Translations under genes and position numbers: made by a program | NCBI RefSeq assembly: GCF_027580225.2 | Contig: NC_073360.2 | Coordinates: forward strand, 11,028,501 to 11,092,500 | From: Misgurnus anguillicaudatus | Taxonomy: Eukaryota; Chordata; Actinopteri; Cypriniformes; Cobitidae | Length of the DNA stretch: 64,000 nt | Direction: 5' to 3' | Shown: in pieces, positions 40,101 to 48,300 of the stretch | How positions within the stretch are numbered: the first letter of the stretch is position 1 | How the letters are laid out: each line of letters begins with the position of its first letter | The notes under the pieces: model-generated | What the model was told of the DNA's origin: nothing | What the model saw: the letters and a program-made list of their open reading frames with translations, nothing else | Databases searched by the model: none

Positions 40101-42232
40101 TCTGGAATGTGCCTATCTGTGACGCAGCCGATCATTTAAAAACTGCCTCCACAGAAAAACATCAATGTCTACTTCGGTAGCCCCGCCCACTGTGTCGCGC
40201 ATGACATAGTAGGGAAGTGAAACTAGTGGCGCGATGCAAATCGCATAGAGCGTCCAATTAAGCAACCAACATGTTGTTGAAAACCTTCCCTCGAAATCTA
40301 ATATTAGGAATGTGTGGCTGAAATTTATTTTAAAATAACTTCTTTTACTTGGGTAAAACACTGAGCGAACAAGCCACAGGGAGACTGTGATTAAAAGCAA
40401 CGTGTGGTGCTTTGAGCCAATGGTTTATCGGGCAATTCAGAAGAGATGTATAAACTGCAATAAAAACTGTTTATTCGCATTTTCAGGTCACTTGATGCAA
40501 GTAAATCCCTATTTGGACAGGATTAGTTTTACAGGGGTAGATGGAGTAATGTAATTTTACAACAGTATGCCTGTAATACTGCACAGAGAAGCTCTTATAA
40601 AAATTGCTTTACCCCACCTCCCTACAGTATGTAAAACTAATACTAACTAATAGTCCGAATAGGACTTAAGTCACATAATTATTATTTGAAGATGACGCAA
40701 TATATACTGTATGTGCTAAAACCTCTCCAAAAACACCCCATAAGTGTTTGGTTCCAAGTAAGATGCTTTTCTTGCCACCAAAGATAGCAATTAAAATTCT
40801 ATTTAAATTCTTCTGATGACTGGTAAGGATAGTTTCATATGATCTTACGTCAGTTTCTCCAGTTTACAGTGAGCATCCCCCAGTGAAGGAAAGAGTAAGC
40901 TCATATCCGAGTTCCAGTTATTTCTAGACAGAGTCAGTTCTCTGATGTGTGAAGGACTTGATCCTAGAGCTGAAGCCAGTGCAGTAACACCTTCAGCAGC
41001 ATTGTAAAGATCATTTAGGCTGTAAAAGAAAAAACAAAACTAGATACACTTGTTGGCGATTCTTTTAGATCTCTTAGATTGCGTGTTTGATCATTCACAC
41101 TGTGTGATTGTCACTTGCACAAGCATCGATTTGCCTCGTGCAGTCTGAACACTGAATTAATAATAAAAATAAAAAAACGGAGAAATAGCAACACACAAAA
41201 GGAATCTCAGTAGACCATCCCACCCATTTGGTCTCTACGACTTGTAGGCTCTGACACCCAAACACTTTTTGTGCAATAAAAGGATACAATAGGGTACAAT
41301 AGGGTTCCAGCGTGCGTTAACAATGGGAATTTGTTTATGGGAAAAATTAATCAAAGACTGAGCTAGATTCTTGTGCTAGATCTTCAAAGTAGCCAACCTT
41401 GGCCTTTTATTTGCAAAAAGGTGCTTTTATTATGACCCTGGACTGCAAAACCAGTCACAAGTGGGACATACATTTTTTAATGCCAAAATCATTAGGATAT
41501 TAGTTAAAGATCATGTTCCATGAAGATATTTTCTAAATTTCTTACCATAATAATATAAAAATATATATTTATTATTACTAATATGTGATGATTAGGACTT
41601 TATTTGTACAACTTGAAATATTTTGATTCTTTTTTTGCAACCTCAGATTCCAGATTTTCAAATAGTTGTATATCGGCCAAATACTGTCCTATCGTAAAAA
41701 ACCATACACCAATGGAAAGCCTATTTATTTATTTAATGCTTTCATGTGATGTATGAATCTCAATTTCAAAACTTGACCCTTATCAGTGTTTTTCTTGGTC
41801 CATGGTAACATTTTATAATCAAGGTTAATTAAACTTTATAAACTGATCTTGAGACAAAATACTGTAAAAAGTATTTATTTAAGTATTTAAAGTATTTATA
41901 ATAAATTAAGAATATGCTTTATAAACTAAATATCACTTAAGAGTTTGTAAGACTGTGAAAAATAATTTAGTCGAGTAGTGTGTTTGTGTGTGTGTGTGTG
42001 GGGGGGGGGGGCTGGTAATTATCACGTTGGGGGGACCAATTGTGAAGTCCCCATGAGAAAACAAGCTTATTAATCACACAGAATGATGTTTCTTGAAAAT
42101 CTAAGGTAGCAGAAAGTTTTCTGTGATGGTTGGGGTTAGGGTTTGTGTTAGGGGAAGGGAATAGAATATACAGTTTGTATGGTATAAAATGCATTACGTC
42201 TATGGAATGTCCACACAAAACATGGAAACCCA

Positions 42233-42305
<73 letters not shown>

Positions 42306-45300
42306 TGTGTGTGTGTGTGTGTGTGTGCATGCGTGCGTGCGTTACATCTTAACTTGTACTTACTGAACTGATCTGGACATTTTAATCACAGGTAGCAATT
42401 TCAGAATTACTTCATTTGATGTATGCTGTTTTCCAACAAACTTATTCAACACAAACTCATCCATCTCCTGCTTTGAAGTCAGCAACACAAAAATTAATGC
42501 AGCCCACTGTGAAGAGGAGAGTTTCATTTTTCTGATTTCTCCAGATTGCAAAAATTTTTGGATCTCCTTCCATATTGATTGATCATCCAGCTCATTCAGA
42601 CAGTGGAACAGGTTGAGGGTTTTCTCAGGAGAAGGGTTATGTCTGATCTTCTGTTTAATGTACTCAATAGTTTCTTCCTTACTCTGGCAGAAGTTTCCTG
42701 TCTGTGCCATTAAACCTTTTAGAAGAAACTGATTCGACTCCACTGATAGCCCAAGAAGGAAACGAAGAAAAAGGTCCAGATGTCCATTTTTACTCTTTAA
42801 AGCCATATGCACAGCTTTCTTATGCAACTCAGTTATTGAAACTTGTTTTGATGAAACAAATTTCATTACATTTGAAAATGCAGACAGTATCCTTGGTGTG
42901 GTCATTTGGGTAAGCACATTTACGTTTTTATATACAAGTGAGATGTGCACATATATAGCTGCCAGATGTTCCTGAATGCTCAGATGAACAAAGCAGTAAA
43001 CTTTCCCGTGATACAAGCCAAACTCCTCTCTGAAGATCTGAGTACACAATCCTGAGTACACAGATGCATCTGCTATATCAATGTCACACTCTCTCAGGTC
43101 TTCATCATAAAAGATCAGATTGCCTTTCACAAGCTGCTCAAAAGCCAGTTTACCCAGCTTGAAGATCATCTCTTCATTCTTCACATTCTTCTCATAGTGC
43201 TTCTGATGTTTGATGTTTGTCTGAATGATCAGGAAGTGTGTGTACATTTGAGTGAGAGTCTTGGGGATCTCTTGATTCTCTGCTTCCCTCAATATTCTCT
43301 CTAAAACAGTGACTGAAATCCAGCAGAAGACTGGGATGTGACACATGATGTAGAGACTCCTGGATGACTTGAGGTGTGAGATGATTTGATCAGACAGACT
43401 CTCATCACTGATTCTCTTCCTGAAGTATTCCTCTTTCTGTGGATCACTGAAGCCTCGTACCTCTGTGACTCGATCAACACATTCAGATGGGATGAGATCA
43501 GCTGCTGCTGGTCTGGAGGTGATCCAGATGAGAGCAGAGGGAAACAGATTCCCCTTGATGAGTTTTGTCAGCATCATGTCCTCTGAGGTTGATTCACTTA
43601 CATCACACAACTTCACTCTGCTGTGAAAATCCAGAGACATACGACACTCATCCAAACCATCAAAGATGAACAACACTTTATATTTATCACTGAAGATTTC
43701 CATTTCTTTTGTTTCTGGGAAGAAAAGATATAGAAGATCTAAAAGACTGAGTGTTTTGTCCTTCATCAAATTGATCTCTCTGAAAGGAAGTGGGAATATG
43801 AGGTGGATGTCCTGATTCTCTTTCTCTTCAGCCCAGTCCAGAATGAACTTCTGTACAGAGACTGTTTTTCCAATGCCAGCGACTCCCTTTGTCAGCACAC
43901 TTCTGATGTGTTTGTGTTGTTCAGGTAAAGGTTTAAAGATGTCATTGCATTTAATTGGTGTCTCCTCTGTTGTTGTTCTTCTGGGATGTGTCTCAATCTG
44001 TCTCACCTCATGTTCATTACTAATCTCTCCTCTTTCACTCTCTGTGATGTACAGCTCTGTATAGATCTCTTTCAGCAGTGTTGGGTTTCCCTGCTTTGCT
44101 ATTCCTTCAAACAAGCACTGAAATTTCTTAATCAGATTTGTTTTAAATGTATCTAACACTAGTTGAGAACCATTGCTGTAAGAAAAAAATAACAAACATT
44201 TCAAATTATACTCACAGAGAGTCAACTGTGATTTTAATAGTACGGAGCTTAACATGTCCATTAGCTGGTAAAAACTGGTTTTAGACTTTGTTCATAATTT
44301 CTGAAAATAGAATATGCATTAAATGTATTTAGTGTTGTAAACAGTACCTGTTTTTAAAGATTATTACTGGTTGCTCTATTTTCTGGTCATCAGTTCTCAT
44401 GGACACATTATTGGGCTCAGGTAAGTCAGATCTCCTCTGCTGGATTCTGACAAATGATGAATATTATTTAGATTTAAGGAAACTGTAACAGACTATCCTT
44501 AAGATTTCACTTTTTCATTTTTAAATTACTAAGGCCTGGTTTCACAGACAAGGCTTAGCTAGGGCCATGCCTTAATTAAATTAAGTTATTTAAGCATCTT
44601 TTATAAACATGCTTTAGAAAAAAGGATACTGGTGAGTATCTTGACACAAATCAATAGCACTGGCATAAATGGACTACATTTTTATGGTAAATGGACTGCA
44701 TTTATATAGTGCTTTCAAAGACCCATGGCCATCCAAAGGGCTTTACATATATTGCCTCACATTCACCCACTGACGGTGGTGGCAGCCATGCAAGGCGCCA
44801 TCCAGCTCGTCCGGAGCGGCTGGGGTAAGATATCTTGCTCAAGGACACTTTGACACTTGGTCAGGTGGAACCAGGGATTGAACCACCAACCTTCTGATTT
44901 GTAGACAACCTACATGAACCACTGCCTGCCACATAAGATCTATCATTGCAAGTTATTTTCAGTTGAGACAGCTCAAGCATGCTTCTTAGGACTAGCCTTA
45001 CGTCTTGTCTGTGAAACTGGGGGATAATCCCCCATAGCAATGAACTGTCTGTGTCTTGCTAGGTAACATCTAAACCAGTTTAAACAGTGCCAGAAATAAC
45101 AAATATATTGTTAGGGTCAGTAAGTATCTTAATTTATTTTAATTTAACCAAGGTCTAGTCCTGGCTTTAGCTAAGCATTGTCTGTGAAACCAGGCCTATA
45201 TGTCTTACTTTGGAGTCTCTTGTGTTGTCCCTCATGGTTCAGTTCTAGGACCCTTACTTTTTAGTCTTTATTTATTTCCACCATTACCGCTTTTAAGCTC

Positions 45301-48300
45301 CATTGATATAAGGTATCATTTCTATAGCCCTATTCGGACGGGATTAGTTTTACAGGGGGACCTCTGAGAAAATCGTGCTTCTCAGAGGTCCTCTGTGGTT
45401 TTAATCCCGTCCGAATCGGCCATGTCTGTGTTTTTCTCTGACGACCTCCGTAAGAATTCCAGAGCAATTTACCTACTGCTTTTCGCTGAACTCAGAGGTC
45501 CTCTGAGAAATTAAATCCTGTCCGAATGCAAATGTCTGTGTTTGCCCACAATATCTTTTGAAAACGCGGTTCGTTTCGTGTTTTGGCCAACGGGATCGGC
45601 TGTAAGGTCTTACTAATGCGCGTATATTGTATGTTCTGAGTCAAAATAAAATAATTGAATCAAGACGAGCTGAATATCAAACACTGTTAAGACTGGCCAC
45701 TGTAATATCATTAACGTCATAAGAAGCTCCGTTCAAAGTTGTTCAACTCCGGAATGGTAATGTTAATTAATAAAGATAATAAATTTTATTAATCATTATT
45801 TCTTCATTTATTTGTGTTTATAATAAGCAGACAGTTATACAAAACACGTACACTAGCGTTACTTTAGTAGAATTTGTATATTTTATTTTGATTTGTTAAA
45901 ATTAAATTAATAAATTACATGTTCTGTCATAATTTAACAATTTAAAGCAAAATATTAAACATTACAAACACGCGTATCCAGAGCACGTGCTACTGCAACG
46001 CCCAAATGCATGAAACAGACACTCCCATCTCTGGAATAGCCTGCATCATTTTACTCCTGTCCGAATCGGTACATAAAATCACAGACGTCCTGGGGGACAC
46101 GTTGAAACTCAAACGTCGTTTGGAAAACTAATCCCGTTCGAATAGTGCTTATGCTGATGAGACTCAAATTTTCAAATTTACTGCAAACATGGTCAAGGAA
46201 ATTTTGTTTTTGTTCGACTTGATTCTGCCTGCTGCACAGACTGAACAGCATTTTACATTGAAGTATCTTAAGAGCAGTTTGACAGCAGTACTGTTGAGTT
46301 GCTCTCACGATACTTTGATGTCATACGTTGATCAATCTGTGCTAAGACGCATGCAAAAGAAGTAATTGTGGTGTTAAGCACAGCACTCTGTTTTTGTTTC
46401 TATCAAGCCACTCTGTTGAACATGATTTTTGATTCCCTTTACGTTGATTTTCACTGGCAATGGATGTGCAGAATAAGACTTTTATTATTCCAAGTATCTT
46501 GACATCTTTATTAAGCCACGGCTTGGTTATTGTTTTGCAACCTCTGGTGGTGAAAATTACATATTAGAACCATAATTTAGATTGAATCTCAGCAATACAA
46601 TATGGTCTCAGACTTCTAGATGCCACTCTTAAAGTTGGCAGAAATATTTTTAGTAGGAAGTTAGTGATGTTAGAAGTTAGTGACTTTTCTACGTGATTAG
46701 TACGTAAGGTCACACAAAAAGTTGATGTTGAAAATAATTTGTTAGATAAGACCCTTATGCCTCCATTGGGATCGTTTAAAGCCCTTTGAAGTGCATCTAA
46801 ACTGCAATTTTAAACGGCATTGTTGATTTTACTGTTAACTGTTAAAGTCATGGAGAACAATCCAGGAATGTTTTTTCTCAAAAAACTTAATTTCTTTCCG
46901 ACTGAACAAAGAAAAACATAAACATCTTGGATGACATAAGGGTGAGTAAATTATCCGTTTATATTTAGGAAAGTGGAATATTCCTTTAATACGTTTATTG
47001 ATTTGGAATATTTTATTTGTTGTATGTAATAAATACAAAATAACTTAATCTTCACCTGTGCTCAGAAGTGTGTCGGTCCCTCAGGTTTACTGGTTGTTCT
47101 ATAGACTGGTTACTTCTCATGGACACACAGCTGGGATCAGATGAGTTTGATCTCTCTTGCTGAATTTCACTGTAACAGAGCATTAACAAAACGTATTAAA
47201 TTGTTACAAATTGAGTGTCTTATTTCTTATTTTGTAATACTCTTATTTTGAAATCACCTATTGTTCAAGTTTCCCTTGTTATTCAGTCTTGAATGTATCT
47301 ATTATTCACCACACATGATTATAATTTGTGTTTTTGCATTATTAATTTCATCATGAATTAATTTTCAATTTGTGATTTAAAATAAATGTTTTAAAACTAT
47401 TCAATATTTTATTTGCTGAATGGACGTAAAGAAATTAATCCAGGACTGTGGTCACCTGTGCTCACGAGTGTTTTTATCCTTCAGGTTTACTGGTTGTTCT
47501 ATAGACTGGTTACTCCTCATGGACACACAACTGGGCTCTGGTCTCTCCTGTTGGGTGCCTCTGTAAGAGATCAAATATTAAACTTAATAGAGTGGGTTGA
47601 CATTACAATTTATAGCTGTGTATTTCTAACAATTTCTATTGTAAAATAATTTTCTATTTACCTAATGGCTGTAAATTGTCATGAATACAGAGGAATATTT
47701 ATATGGTTATGTTTGATCCAGAGCATTATACCTGTGCTCACAAGTGTCTTTATCCTTCAGGTTTACTGGTTGTTCGATTGACTGGTTACTTTTCATAGAC
47801 ACACAGCTGGACTCAGGTCTTTCTTGCATTGTTGGACTTCAGTAAAAATTAAAATGATGGATTAAATATTGAGGAAATCTAATTTATTCTTTCATGTTTT
47901 TATTTTGATGACCCTTTTTCTTTCAAATGCAAAGCTTCACACAACTAAACAACAATCATATTTAGTACAAGGAGACAGTTAGTTGACTTACTATAACTTA
48001 CTTCAGGGTGATCTTCTCTCATCGTGAGGCATTTATAATGCAATCACTATACAAAACATGGCACCCTGCCACATACGTAACAGAATATATGCAATATATT
48101 GATCTACAGTACATGTATGTTATTTTATTATTTCATTTTGTGAATGATTTACAGTTTTTTTGCAATGCTGTAATAAGTTGTTATTATGTTTGGTAATGTT
48201 CCGAGAATGTAATTTGGATGTTGTCGATACTTTACAAATACACAATATAATCAAACCAGGTAAAACTAGGTACACCAAAAGGTTCAGTGTTTGACCATTA

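Noticed and set aside
42130..42371. Frames with CVCVCV or HTHTHT runs
   Set aside because: Translation of the (GT)n/(GTGC)n repeat in an NLR intron.
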